DNA of 64,000 nucleotides from Campylobacter volucris (GTDB lineage Bacteria; Campylobacterota; Campylobacteria; Campylobacterales; Campylobacteraceae): NCBI RefSeq assembly GCF_008011665.1, contig NZ_VOWJ01000013.1, positions 124,001 to 188,000 of the forward strand, read 5' to 3'. Shown piece by piece: positions 17,874 to 26,738 of this stretch (position 1 is its first letter; each line of letters starts with the position of its first letter). The notes under the pieces were generated by a model. It saw only the letters and a program-made list of their open reading frames with translations, ran no database searches and was not told where the DNA came from. The position numbers and the translations under genes were made by a program.

Positions 17874-18318
17874 AACTTTCTAAATTTAATAAAGCTTGTT
17901 TAATAAAAACTCCTCCTGTGTATCCACCTATGTGGTTTTTAGCAATGACTCTATGGCAAGGTATAAAAATGGCTAGTTTGTTTTTAGCATTTGCATTACC
18001 CACGGCTCTATAAGATTTTGGATTTTTTATCATGATTGCTATTTCTTGATAAGTTTTTGTTTGACCATAAGGAATGCTTAATAAAGCTTTATAGACTTTT
18101 CTTTCAAATTCGCTTCCTTGTATAAGCAAAGGAGTTTTAAAAACAAAAAGTTTTTTAGCAAAATATAAATCAAGTTCTTTTTGGGCTAAATTTAAAATGG
18201 GACAATTTTGATTTTTAAAATTTATTTTTTGATTTGTGAAATCAAGATTTATAAGTTTTTTAGAATCACTTGTTAATGTAATATATCCAATATCACAAGA
18301 ATAGATACTTTGATGCAT
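17863..18318 (-). CDS. ogt: Methylated-DNA-protein cysteine methyltransferase
   Basis: This suicide enzyme removes alkyl groups from O6-alkylguanine. The acceptor Cys is in IPCHRVIA (near residue 118), preceded by the helix-turn-helix segment with YRAVGNANAKN and followed by GGYTGG. At 151 residues it matches the single-domain Ogt/MGMT length. It converges on truA with an overlap and is divergent from the ankyrin gene. Confidence 0.94.
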   Translation of the reverse strand: MHQSIYSCDIGYITLTSDSKKLINLDFTNQKINFKNQNCPILNLAQKELDLYFAKKLFVFKTPLLIQGSEFERKVYKALLSIPYGQTKTYQEIAIMIKNPKSYRAVGNANAKNKLAIFIPCHRVIAKNHIGGYTGGVFIKQALLNLESFNK

Positions 18319-18407
18319 ATTTTAACCTTTATTTTAAAATAATTAATTGTTATTAAAGCAAAAATTTAGTTAAAATAGCACTATATTTTAAAAATTAAGG
18401 AAAGTAT

Positions 18408-19655
18408 TTGAGAATTTTAGTTTTAATTTTTGCATTATCTTTTCAACTTTTAGCATTAGAATATAATTGTGAGTATATAAAAGAACATGAAAAAAACTTT
18501 TTTAAGAATTTTCATCCACAAAATATGCAAGATTATTCCCAGATTGATTTAAATTGTAAATTTTCTTTTAAAAATAATCCTATTACGCAAAAGCTTTATA
18601 CACTTGCAAATGAAATTAGGGGTAGTAATAGTGCTTGTATGGGTGGAGAGTATTTTAGTGATTTAAGAAAATTTGATTTTTTACTTTTAAAAGTAGCTTT
18701 GGATCCTTTAAGTTATAAAGAAAATCTTCAAGATGCAATTATTTTGGAAGAAAAAATTGAAAAATTAAAAGCTTATTTTGAATTTTGGGCTTATCAAAGT
18801 ATTGGAAATTTTAAACTTTATAAAGATTTTTGGAAAGAATATAACAATGCTATTAATCCACTGACTATGTATTTTTATAATAATTTTAAAATGGATAAAG
18901 CAAATGCAATTTATTATACAAATAGTGCTTTGAATGAATTTTTAAATTGGGCAGTTGGTGAAACTAAAATATTTAAAGATACTTCGAATTTTCAAAAATT
19001 TGTAGCTAATTTTAAAAATTCTTTAACTCAAATTAAAGAATATATATATGCAAATAAAATTAGTGATTTAGAATTAAACAATGGCTTTAAATCAGCTTTA
19101 TTAAATAATAGAGATGTCAATATAATAGCTGAATTTATAAAACTTGGAGCTAAATTAAATGAAGGATATGAATCTGCTTTATTTTATGCTTTGGGTGATT
19201 ATGATAATGTTAAATTTCTTTTAGAAAATGGTGCTTTGGTTGATTATAAAAATTCTTTTGGAAAAACAGCATTATTTTATGCTGTTGAATACAATAATCA
19301 TAAAGTTGCAAAACTTTTAATAGAAAATGGTGCTAATATCAATCAAAAATACATTAATGATAATGAAAAACTCTCAGTAGCTAGCATAGGCTCTAACACT
19401 CCTTATTACATCACTTTATGTGCGCTAGAACATACTTCAAAAAATATTTTTATGCATGCAGCTAATTATGCTGATGTAAAAATGCTTAAGCTTCTTGTTG
19501 AGCATAAGGTTAAAATTGATGAAGTAGATGATTTAGGTTTTAATGCTTTGGATTTTGCTATTATTGCTAAAAAAGAAGAAAATGCTAAATATTTAAGAGA
19601 ATTAGGACTTAAAGAAAATGAAAATTTAATGCTTTATGGTGATATTGAACCATGA
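18408..19655 (+). CDS. Exported ankyrin-repeat protein
   Basis: The start is TTG behind AAGGAAAG, giving a signal peptide (MRILVLIFALSFQLLA) and so a likely periplasmic location. Residues 20-220 have no recognisable domain. From about 225 there are four or five ankyrin repeats, recognisable from SALFYALGDYDNVKFLLENGA, TALFYAVEYNNHKVAKLLIENGA and a last unit with ADVKMLKLLVEH. Periplasmic ankyrin proteins in related bacteria have been tied to oxidative stress, but nothing here proves that. It overlaps the SDR gene by 4 bp. Confidence 0.85.
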   Translation: MRILVLIFALSFQLLALEYNCEYIKEHEKNFFKNFHPQNMQDYSQIDLNCKFSFKNNPITQKLYTLANEIRGSNSACMGGEYFSDLRKFDFLLLKVALDPLSYKENLQDAIILEEKIEKLKAYFEFWAYQSIGNFKLYKDFWKEYNNAINPLTMYFYNNFKMDKANAIYYTNSALNEFLNWAVGETKIFKDTSNFQKFVANFKNSLTQIKEYIYANKISDLELNNGFKSALLNNRDVNIIAEFIKLGAKLNEGYESALFYALGDYDNVKFLLENGALVDYKNSFGKTALFYAVEYNNHKVAKLLIENGANINQKYINDNEKLSVASIGSNTPYYITLCALEHTSKNIFMHAANYADVKMLKLLVEHKVKIDEVDDLGFNALDFAIIAKKEENAKYLRELGLKENENLMLYGDIEP

Positions 19656-20398
19656 AAATAGCTTTAGTTACAGGCGTAAGTTCTGGTTTTGGGCTAGAGA
19701 CTTTAAAAGCTTTGGTAGAGCTTGATTATAAGGTTATAGCTATAGCTAGACGCAAAGAAAGATTAGAAGAATTAAAAGCTAAATATCAAGATAAAATTTT
19801 CACAATTGCTTTAGATGTAAGAGATAAACAAGCAGTTTTTAATGCTATAAAAAATTTACCCCAATCTTATCAAAATATATCATTATTAGTAAATAATGCA
19901 GGACTTGCATTGGGGCTTGAAAAATTTGATGAATTAAGTATTGAAGATATTGAAACTATGGTAGATACTAACATTAAAGGATTTTTATATATTGCAAGGG
20001 CAGTTTTGCCGTTATTAAGAAAATCTAAGAATGCACATGTGATCAATATTGGATCTATTGCAGGAAATGTTGCTTATTATGGAGGAAATGTATATTGTGG
20101 TACTAAAGCCTTTGTATCGCAATTTTCTAAGGCTTTAAGAACTGATTTAAGGGGTTCAAATATAAAAGTAACCAATATCGCTCCAGGTCTTTGCAAAACA
20201 GAATTTAGTCAGGTTCGCTTCAAGGGTGATTGGCAAAAAGCAAATGAAGTGTATCAAGATACTAAGTATATTAAAGCTAGTGATATTGCTAGGATTATTT
20301 CTTTTATTATTACATTGCCTGATTATATAAATATCAATGAAATTGAACTTATGCCTATAACTCAAACATGGGCTGGGACTTTTATAGAAAAAATATAA
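19652..20398 (+). CDS. Short-chain dehydrogenase/reductase (YdfG-like)
   Basis: A classical SDR: nucleotide-binding TGVSSGFG at residues 8-15, NNAG near 88, and catalytic Ser in NIGSIAG plus YCGTK (Tyr/Lys) near 150-154. The C-terminal INEIELMPITQTWAG is typical of the 3-hydroxy acid/L-allo-threonine dehydrogenase YdfG group that uses NADP. 248 residues. Substrate is inferred only from the subfamily. It sits between the ankyrin gene and an antiporter in one run. Confidence 0.9.
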   Translation: MKIALVTGVSSGFGLETLKALVELDYKVIAIARRKERLEELKAKYQDKIFTIALDVRDKQAVFNAIKNLPQSYQNISLLVNNAGLALGLEKFDELSIEDIETMVDTNIKGFLYIARAVLPLLRKSKNAHVINIGSIAGNVAYYGGNVYCGTKAFVSQFSKALRTDLRGSNIKVTNIAPGLCKTEFSQVRFKGDWQKANEVYQDTKYIKASDIARIISFIITLPDYININEIELMPITQTWAGTFIEKI

Positions 20399-20414
20399 TT
20401 TTTTAAGGAAAACT

Positions 20415-22127
20415 ATGAAATTTTTTTATTTATTATTGACTCCACTTTTATTGCTTGCTAATACACAAAGTAATGCTGAAATTTTTGGAGTTTGGACTCT
20501 TTTGCCTCCTGTTATAGCTATTATTTTGGCTTTTATAACTAAAGATGTGGTACTTTCTTTATTTGTCGGTGCATTAAGTGGAACTTTTATGCTAGCTCTT
20601 GTAGAAAATACAATTTATCATGCCTTTATTGCTTCTTTTACAGGATTTGTTGATAAAGTGGTAAGTGTTATGGCAAGCTCTGGTAATGCTGGAATTTTAT
20701 TGCAAGTTTTAACTATAGGTGGAGTTGTCGCGCTGATCACTAAAACAGGTGGGACTAAAGCAGTAGCACTTTGGCTTTCTACAAAGGCTAAACAAGCAAA
20801 AAGTTCTCAATTTGCAACTTGGTGTATGGGAATATTTATTTTTTTTGATGATTATGCAAATTCTTTAATTGTAGGTCCTATTATGCGACCTGTGACAGAT
20901 AAATTTAAAGTAAGTCGTGAAAAACTTGCTTTTATTATGGATGCTACTGCGGCGCCAATTACTGGACTTGCTATTATTTCCACCTGGATAGGACTTGAAA
21001 TTTCTTTAATTCGCAGCGGATATGATTTGATTGATGATGCAACTTTTGCACATTTGGGAATTTTAAAAGAAGAAATTAATGCTTTTGAAATTTTTGTACA
21101 AACATTGCCATATAGATTTTATAATCTTTTTATGCTGATATTTGTGGTTTTGACTATTTATACGGGTAGAGAATTTGGACCTATGTTAAAAGCTGAGCTT
21201 CGCGCAAGAGCGGGTAAATTTTCTCATGGACATGAGCAAATTGATAATATAGAAGATAAAGTGTTAGAGCCAAAAGAGCATATAAAATTACAAGCATCAA
21301 ATGCTATTATACCTTTAATTGTTTTGATTGCTTTTTCGTTTATAGGTTTTTATTTTAGTGGATATAATGCTATTGAAGATGCAAATTTAAAAGCTCAAAT
21401 TGATGCTTCGCCTTTCAGTTTATTTGCTTTTAGGGAAACTTTTGGAGCAGCTGATGCGTCTATAGTATTGTTTCAAGCAGCATTATTAGCAACTATAGTT
21501 GCAATTATTTTAGGTATGTATAGAAAAATTTTTACTCTTAAAGAGGCAATTGCCACTTGGACTCATGGCTGGAGAACTATGATTATGACGGTAATTATCT
21601 TACTTTGTGCTTGGTCTTTGGCTTCTGTGATTAAGGATTTAGGAACTTCTAAATATTTGATTGATTTATTTTCAGATAAAACTCCTATTTATTTGTTGCC
21701 AACAGCTATTTTTATATTTGCTTCAGTAATTTCTTTTTCTACTGGTACTAGTTATGGAACCATGGGTATTTTAATGCCTTTAGCTATTCCTTTGGCTATG
21801 GCAGTTGGTGTGCATAATGAATTAAGCGGTGTTGAGCTTCATCAATATATGATTATTAATATTTCAGGGGTTCTAACAGGTGCTATTTTTGGAGATCATT
21901 GTTCGCCAATTTCTGATACAACCATACTTTCTTCGATGGGTAGTAAATGTGATCTTTTAGCACATGTTAGTACTCAAATGCCTTATGCTTTAAGTGTGTG
22001 TGTTATTAGCATACTTTGTGGCTATTTGCCAGTTGCTTTAGGACTTAATGTGTGGCTTGGTTTGGCTTTTGGAATTTTAGCTATGATAGTTTTACTTTTT
22101 GTTGTCGGCAAAAAGGTTGATGCTTAA
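20415..22127 (+). CDS. NhaC-type Na+/H+ antiporter family protein
   Basis: A 570-residue inner-membrane protein with an N-terminal hydrophobic leader ([15 protein letters not shown]) and about twelve further helices. Conserved polar segments of the NhaC family are visible: [18 protein letters not shown] near residue 150 and [18 protein letters not shown] near 495. It is expected to exchange Na+ for H+, though members of this family can carry organic ions or amino acids. An AAGGA ribosome-binding site precedes it; its stop overlaps trmA by one base. Confidence 0.9.
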   Translation: MKFFYLLLTPLLLLANTQSNAEIFGVWTLLPPVIAIILAFITKDVVLSLFVGALSGTFMLALVENTIYHAFIASFTGFVDKVVSVMASSGNAGILLQVLTIGGVVALITKTGGTKAVALWLSTKAKQAKSSQFATWCMGIFIFFDDYANSLIVGPIMRPVTDKFKVSREKLAFIMDATAAPITGLAIISTWIGLEISLIRSGYDLIDDATFAHLGILKEEINAFEIFVQTLPYRFYNLFMLIFVVLTIYTGREFGPMLKAELRARAGKFSHGHEQIDNIEDKVLEPKEHIKLQASNAIIPLIVLIAFSFIGFYFSGYNAIEDANLKAQIDASPFSLFAFRETFGAADASIVLFQAALLATIVAIILGMYRKIFTLKEAIATWTHGWRTMIMTVIILLCAWSLASVIKDLGTSKYLIDLFSDKTPIYLLPTAIFIFASVISFSTGTSYGTMGILMPLAIPLAMAVGVHNELSGVELHQYMIINISGVLTGAIFGDHCSPISDTTILSSMGSKCDLLAHVSTQMPYALSVCVISILCGYLPVALGLNVWLGLAFGILAMIVLLFVVGKKVDA

Positions 22128-23179
22128 TGAATTTTGAAGAAAAAATTGCTTTAAATAAAGTATTGTTTTCTTCTTTTTTTGATGAGAAAATTGAATGCTT
22201 TGATTCCCCACTTGTTGCTTATAGAACCAGAGCTGAATTTTCTATTTATCATGGTAAAAATGATGAAATTGATTATGCTATGTATAAAAATGGTAAAAAA
22301 ACTCCTATAAAAAAATTTGATATAGCTGATGAAAAAATCCAACATTTTATGCCTATTTTGCTTGAGTCTTTAAATAAAAATTTAAAACATAAATTGTTTG
22401 GAGTTGAATTTTTAGCTACGAGATTAGATTTGAGTATAACTTTGCTTTATCATAAAAATATAGATTTAATTTATGATGAATTGTCTCATTTGGCTTCTTT
22501 TTTAAAAGTAAAACTCGTAGCAAGAAGTAGGGGTAAAAAACATATTTTTAATGGGGAAAATTTAAAGCAAGTTCTTTGTATAAAAAATAAAGAAATTTTT
22601 TATGAATTTAATAATGATTGTTTTATTCAACCAAATACTTATATCAATGAAAAGATGATAGAATGGACTCTTTCTTGTATAGATAAAGATGCAAAGAAAG
22701 ATTTATTAGAGCTTTATTGTGGTTATGGAAATTTCACCATAGCTTTAGCAGATAAATTTAATAAAATTTTAGCTACTGAAATTTCTAAAAAAAATATAGA
22801 ATTTGCTTTAAAAAATTGCACTTTAAATGATATTTCAAATATAAATTTCACTAGACTTTCTAGCGAAGAATTAAGTCAAGCCTTAAAAAAACAACGACAA
22901 TTTAATCGTTTAAAACATATTAATCTTGATGAATTTAAAATAACACATGTTTTGGTTGATCCTCCAAGAAGTGGGCTTGATGAAAGTGTTATAGAGCTCA
23001 TTAAAAATTTTGAAAATATTATTTATATTTCATGCAACCCTATCACTTTAAAAGAAAATCTTGAAAAACTATGTAATACCCATAAAATACTTAAATTTGC
23101 ATTTTTTGATCAATTTGCAAATACAAATCATCTTGAATGTGGTGTTTATTTAAAATCAAATAGTAATATAAAACATTAA
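22127..23179 (+). CDS. trmA: tRNA (uracil-54-C5)-methyltransferase TrmA
   Basis: TrmA makes ribothymidine at position 54 of the tRNA T-loop. The 350-residue product has [11 protein letters not shown] near the N-terminus, [15 protein letters not shown], the SAM motif [16 protein letters not shown] (near 188), VDPPRSGLD, and the nucleophilic Cys in YISCNPITL. The C-terminal Glu lies in [13 protein letters not shown]. Full length. The 3' end overlaps the convergent membrane-protein gene by 24 bp. Confidence 0.95.
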   Translation: MNFEEKIALNKVLFSSFFDEKIECFDSPLVAYRTRAEFSIYHGKNDEIDYAMYKNGKKTPIKKFDIADEKIQHFMPILLESLNKNLKHKLFGVEFLATRLDLSITLLYHKNIDLIYDELSHLASFLKVKLVARSRGKKHIFNGENLKQVLCIKNKEIFYEFNNDCFIQPNTYINEKMIEWTLSCIDKDAKKDLLELYCGYGNFTIALADKFNKILATEISKKNIEFALKNCTLNDISNINFTRLSSEELSQALKKQRQFNRLKHINLDEFKITHVLVDPPRSGLDESVIELIKNFENIIYISCNPITLKENLEKLCNTHKILKFAFFDQFANTNHLECGVYLKSNSNIKH

Positions 23180-23551
23180 TTTTGCACATATTACAATAAT
23201 AATAGTAAAAACAAATACTATAGGATGAATATAAGTGTGCAAAGGGTTTGGTTTTTTTAATATTAATTTATAAAAAAGTGAAAATAGTATCAAAATAAAA
23301 ATACACATAACAAAAAATGTTTTAATAAGAAATATCCAATTTATAGAATTAAAATGAAAATGAGCTAAAAATAAACCACTTAGGAATAAAACTAAAACAA
23401 TAGGTGGCATTATTTTAATCGCATTGTCAATGTTAAGATTAGTACTTTTTTTAATATGTTTTAGTAAAAAGATATCAGTAAATAAAAATCCTATAAAAAA
23501 AATAGCACAAAATAAATGTAATATTAATATATAAGGATAAGCATCAAGCAT
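23156..23551 (-). CDS. Small integral membrane protein
   Basis: The 131-residue protein has four hydrophobic helices with a histidine early in helix 1 ([20 protein letters not shown]) and further His residues (HFHFN, HTYIHP). This arrangement resembles CopD/DUF2269-like four-helix membrane proteins that may bind haem or metal, but that is inference. It converges on trmA with overlapping ends and diverges from the CoA-binding gene. Confidence 0.75.
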   Translation of the reverse strand: MLDAYPYILILHLFCAIFFIGFLFTDIFLLKHIKKSTNLNIDNAIKIMPPIVLVLFLSGLFLAHFHFNSINWIFLIKTFFVMCIFILILFSLFYKLILKKPNPLHTYIHPIVFVFTIIIVICAKLMFYITI

Positions 23552-23633
23552 ATTCCAACCTTTTTTATAATAGAATTATTATATTTTATAATATTTAATG
23601 AACAAAATTATTGATTTATGTTAAGGATATTAG

Positions 23634-24032
23634 ATGAAAAATAATATAGAAAGAATTTTAAATTCTATGAAAAATATTGCTATTATAGGTTTGAGTCCTG
23701 ACGAAAATAAAGCTTCTAATTTTGTAGCTAGATATTTACAAGATAAAGGATTTAAAATATATCCAATTTATCCAAAAGAAGAATTTATTCTAGAAGAAAA
23801 AGTTTATAGGTGTATAAAAGAAATTCCTTTTAGTATAGATACGGTTGTGATGTTTAGAAAAGCTAGTTATGCAAATGAAATTTTTGAAAGTTTATTGGAA
23901 AAAAATGTTAAAAATTTTTGGATGCAACTTGGTATTATAAATAATGAAATTTATAAAAAATGTGAAGAATTTCATATAGTTTGTGTTCAAAATAAATGCA
24001 TTAAGATAGAGTTAGAGTTGAGTAAAAAATAA
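23634..24032 (+). CDS. CoA-binding domain protein (YccU-like)
   Basis: The 132-residue protein is a stand-alone CoA-binding Rossmann domain: IAIIGLSPDENKASNFVARYL at the N-terminus, then YPIYPKEEFILEEKVY, VVMFRKASYANEI and FWMQLGI. Such proteins (YccU/COG1832) bind CoA or acyl-CoA; their physiological role is unclear. It stands alone with AT-rich sequence on both sides. Confidence 0.85.
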   Translation: MKNNIERILNSMKNIAIIGLSPDENKASNFVARYLQDKGFKIYPIYPKEEFILEEKVYRCIKEIPFSIDTVVMFRKASYANEIFESLLEKNVKNFWMQLGIINNEIYKKCEEFHIVCVQNKCIKIELELSKK

Positions 24033-24210
24033 GTGATAAATTTATATAATTTTAATCTCAAAACTTATTGCAAATAGATATCATAATAAAAAGTAAATAC
24101 TTATTAATTTATGTAAATAGTAATATGTGATTTAGATATAAAAATAAAATAAATTGAAGAATTAGTTAGAAAAATACTTTTTTATTTTAAGTAAATTTTA
24201 TAAAAATTTG

Positions 24211-24216
24211 TATAAT
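24211..24216 (+). promoter_or_regulatory. Sigma-70 -10 box for the PAS/MCP cluster
   Basis: TATAAT lies about 32 bp upstream of the first PAS gene in a 215-bp AT-rich gap, with TTTTAAGTAAA around 24186, which resembles the T-rich upstream element of Campylobacter promoters. The remaining sequence of the gap shows no gene. Confidence 0.6.
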
Positions 24217-24247
24217 ATTAATAAATATTAATATAAAAAGGCAAATT

Positions 24248-24745
24248 ATGTCAAAAGAAATAATACTAGAAGCAAATACATTGATAACTTCAAAAACTGA
24301 TTTAAAAGGTGATATTATTTATGCTAATGATGATTTTTTAAAATATGCAGGTTATAGTATGAAAGAAATTTTATATAAACCTCATAGTATAGTTCGTCAT
24401 CCTGATATGCCAAAAACTGTTTTTAAATGTTTGTGGGATTATATTCAAGAAGGTAAAGAAATTTTTGCTTTTGTGAAAAACAAAACTAAATATAATGATT
24501 ATTATTGGGTTTTTACTAATGTAACTGCTTCATATGATGAAAATGGAAATATTATTAATTATTATTCTGTAAGGAGAAAACCTAAAAAAGAAGCGATTGT
24601 TGTGATGGAAAAAATATATCAAAGACTTTTAGAAATAGAAGAAAGTGATGGGATTAAAGCTGGTGTTGAAGAGTTAATGAAAATTGTCACTTCGTATAAA
24701 ATGAATTACAATCAATTAATCCTTACTTTGCAAAAAAAGTATTAA
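24248..24745 (+). CDS. PAS-domain energy-taxis sensor, CetB/CetC-like (copy 1)
   Basis: A soluble 165-residue protein made of one Aer-type PAS domain (residues 10-118) with ITSKTDLKGDIIYANDDFLKYAGY, RHPDMPKTVF and DYYWVFTNVTA, followed by a helical tail. In C. jejuni, the 165-residue PAS proteins CetB and CetC work with the transducer CetA in redox/energy taxis, and Aer-type PAS domains bind FAD. A paralogue follows directly, then a CetA-like protein. Which copy is CetB and which CetC cannot be settled from sequence alone. Confidence 0.87.
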   Translation: MSKEIILEANTLITSKTDLKGDIIYANDDFLKYAGYSMKEILYKPHSIVRHPDMPKTVFKCLWDYIQEGKEIFAFVKNKTKYNDYYWVFTNVTASYDENGNIINYYSVRRKPKKEAIVVMEKIYQRLLEIEESDGIKAGVEELMKIVTSYKMNYNQLILTLQKKY

Positions 24746-24837
24746 AATTTATTTAAAAAATATTGTTTTATCTTAATATATAATACTTACTTATCTTAAA
24801 ATAGAATCTTGAAAAATAGATAAGAAGGAGATTGTCT

Positions 24838-25329
24838 ATGTCTAAAGAAAAAGTTTTAACTTCAGATGTTTTAATAACATCAAAGACAAATTTAAGAGGT
24901 GAAATTATTTATGCTAACGATGATTTTTTAAAATATTCAGATTATTCTATCGAAGAAGTTTTATATAAGCCTCATAGTCTTATGCGTCACCCTGATATGC
25001 CAAGAACAGTGTTTAAATTTTTGTGGGATTATATTCAAGAAGGTAAAGAAATTTTTGCTTTTGTGAAAAACAAAACTAAATATAATGATTATTATTGGGT
25101 TTTTGCTAATGTAACAGCTTCGCATGACATAAACGATAATGTAATAAATTACTATTCTGTAAGGAGAAAACCTAAAAAAGAGGCGATTGATATTATAGAA
25201 AAAATTTATAAAAAGCTTTTAGAAATTGAAAAAAATGATGGAATTAGGTCAGGTGTTGAAGAGCTTCAAAAAATCGTAAAATCTTACGGTATGACTTATA
25301 ATCAACTTATGATGGAAATTCAAAAATAA
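24838..25329 (+). CDS. PAS-domain energy-taxis sensor, CetB/CetC-like (copy 2)
   Basis: This is a tandem paralogue of the preceding protein, with the same PAS domain and tail. I chose ATG 24838, seven bases after AAGGAG; the in-frame TTG at 24832 is too close to the ribosome-binding site. Changes from copy 1 include KYSDYSIEEV for KYAGYSMKEI and LMRHPDMPRT for IVRHPDMPKT, while the centre (25020-25104) is identical at the DNA level. It should signal to the CetA-like protein encoded 16 bp downstream. Confidence 0.87.
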   Translation: MSKEKVLTSDVLITSKTNLRGEIIYANDDFLKYSDYSIEEVLYKPHSLMRHPDMPRTVFKFLWDYIQEGKEIFAFVKNKTKYNDYYWVFANVTASHDINDNVINYYSVRRKPKKEAIDIIEKIYKKLLEIEKNDGIRSGVEELQKIVKSYGMTYNQLMMEIQK

Positions 25330-25345
25330 ATTATAGGAGACTATT

Positions 25346-26722
25346 TTGACAAAAAATGTTTTATATATTGGGCTTTTAGTAAGCATTATAGGATGCTTAG
25401 TGGGTGTGTTATTTGTAGAGTATATATCTGCTAGTATTTTTGGTTTAATATTTTTAATATTTTTAGTTTGTGTTTATATAAATAAAAGCGATGAAGAATT
25501 TAATGATAAAATTTTACATCTAAGCAAAGAATTGAAAAATGGAAATTTTGATGAAAGAATTATATATTTAAAATGTCGCAATAAAAAGTTAAAACAAATT
25601 GCAGATAATTTAAACAATACTATTGATGGTATAGAGGCTTATTTAAGGGAGATTAATACTTCTATAGCGTGTTCTCAAAAAGGTGAATATTATAGACGAG
25701 CAATTCCTGAGGGTTTAAAAGGAATTTTTGTTCATAATATAAATTTCATTAATGAATCTTTAGATGATATAGAAAAAACAGGTAAATCTGTTTTTAAAAA
25801 TGCACTTTCTAGAGAATTAATGGATTTAAGTTTAAGCAATCAAAACAAGAATTTAAATGATTTATCTGCTTCTTTAAATAAGATTATAAAACTTATGAGA
25901 GAAGTCTTTAGCGATATAAGAATTATTTCTAATACTGCTCAAAAAAATGGTATAGAAATTGGTGGTTTACAAGAATCGATTTCATCGATGATGCAAGTGG
26001 CTGATGAGAGTAAAAATGCCGTAAATACTTTTGCTTCTAATGCGCAAAATATCAATTCAATTGTTGAGGTGATTAGAGATATTGCAGATCAAACCAATCT
26101 TTTGGCTTTAAATGCAGCGATTGAAGCAGCTCGTGCAGGAGAACATGGTCGTGGATTTGCTGTTGTTGCAGATGAGGTTAGACAATTAGCTGAAAAAACG
26201 CAAAAAGCCACCGGAGAGATTACTTTGGCCATACAAGTGATGAATCAAGAAATAGGTTCTATCCAAGAAAATAGTGAAAAAGTTTATGTTATTGCTAATT
26301 CTTCAGATAGTAAAATTGCAGATTTTAGTGAAGCGTTTAGAGAATTAGAAGATAAAAGTTCTCATTTAGGTAAAGAATTTACCAATTTTGCCTCTGATTT
26401 AACCCTTTCTGCTATGAAAATTGATCATATTTTATATAAATCTGATGTTTATTTAACTCTTAATGGTTCTCAAGATAAATTGCATAATCTTGATCCTATT
26501 TCTACACTATGCAAAGATGAAGATGCGCAAAGCATATTCTGTCCATTAATTACCCCACATGAGTTAGATATTAAGAGTGAGTATTTACAAAGAAGAGCAA
26601 ACAAAGCAGTTGAACTTTCTCAAAGCGAAGTTATAGATAAATCAGCATACGATGCTATTGTTAATGATATAAGAGAATTAGAAAAAGAAAGTAAAGCTAT
26701 AATGGATAAACTAGAAGCATAA
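25346..26722 (+). CDS. cetA: Energy-taxis transducer, CetA-like methyl-accepting protein
   Basis: The 458-residue protein starts at TTG behind ATAGGAGA. Two N-terminal membrane helices (residues 5-50) with almost no periplasmic loop are followed by a HAMP-like segment, a linker and the highly conserved MCP hairpin tip ([20 protein letters not shown]) near residue 250. Size and layout match C. jejuni CetA (Tlp9), which takes its signal from PAS partners rather than an external ligand. After the MCP domain, [16 protein letters not shown] and two later Cys residues look like a degenerate zinc-binding CZB module. The gene ends at a hairpin shared with lon. Confidence 0.88.
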   Translation: MTKNVLYIGLLVSIIGCLVGVLFVEYISASIFGLIFLIFLVCVYINKSDEEFNDKILHLSKELKNGNFDERIIYLKCRNKKLKQIADNLNNTIDGIEAYLREINTSIACSQKGEYYRRAIPEGLKGIFVHNINFINESLDDIEKTGKSVFKNALSRELMDLSLSNQNKNLNDLSASLNKIIKLMREVFSDIRIISNTAQKNGIEIGGLQESISSMMQVADESKNAVNTFASNAQNINSIVEVIRDIADQTNLLALNAAIEAARAGEHGRGFAVVADEVRQLAEKTQKATGEITLAIQVMNQEIGSIQENSEKVYVIANSSDSKIADFSEAFRELEDKSSHLGKEFTNFASDLTLSAMKIDHILYKSDVYLTLNGSQDKLHNLDPISTLCKDEDAQSIFCPLITPHELDIKSEYLQRRANKAVELSQSEVIDKSAYDAIVNDIRELEKESKAIMDKLEA

Positions 26723-26738
26723 AAGCTTCTAGTTTTTT
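26708..26738. terminator. Bidirectional terminator between cetA and lon
   Basis: An 11-bp stem (AAACTAGAAGC with its complement) around ATAAAA, followed by further T residues, begins inside the last codons of the cetA-like gene. The converging lon gene ends at 26737. Confidence 0.75.

Noticed and set aside
24033-24247. Possible small RNA or repeat array before the PAS genes
   Set aside because: The sequence is AT-rich with no repeated unit, stable hairpin or terminator; only the -10 element is supported.
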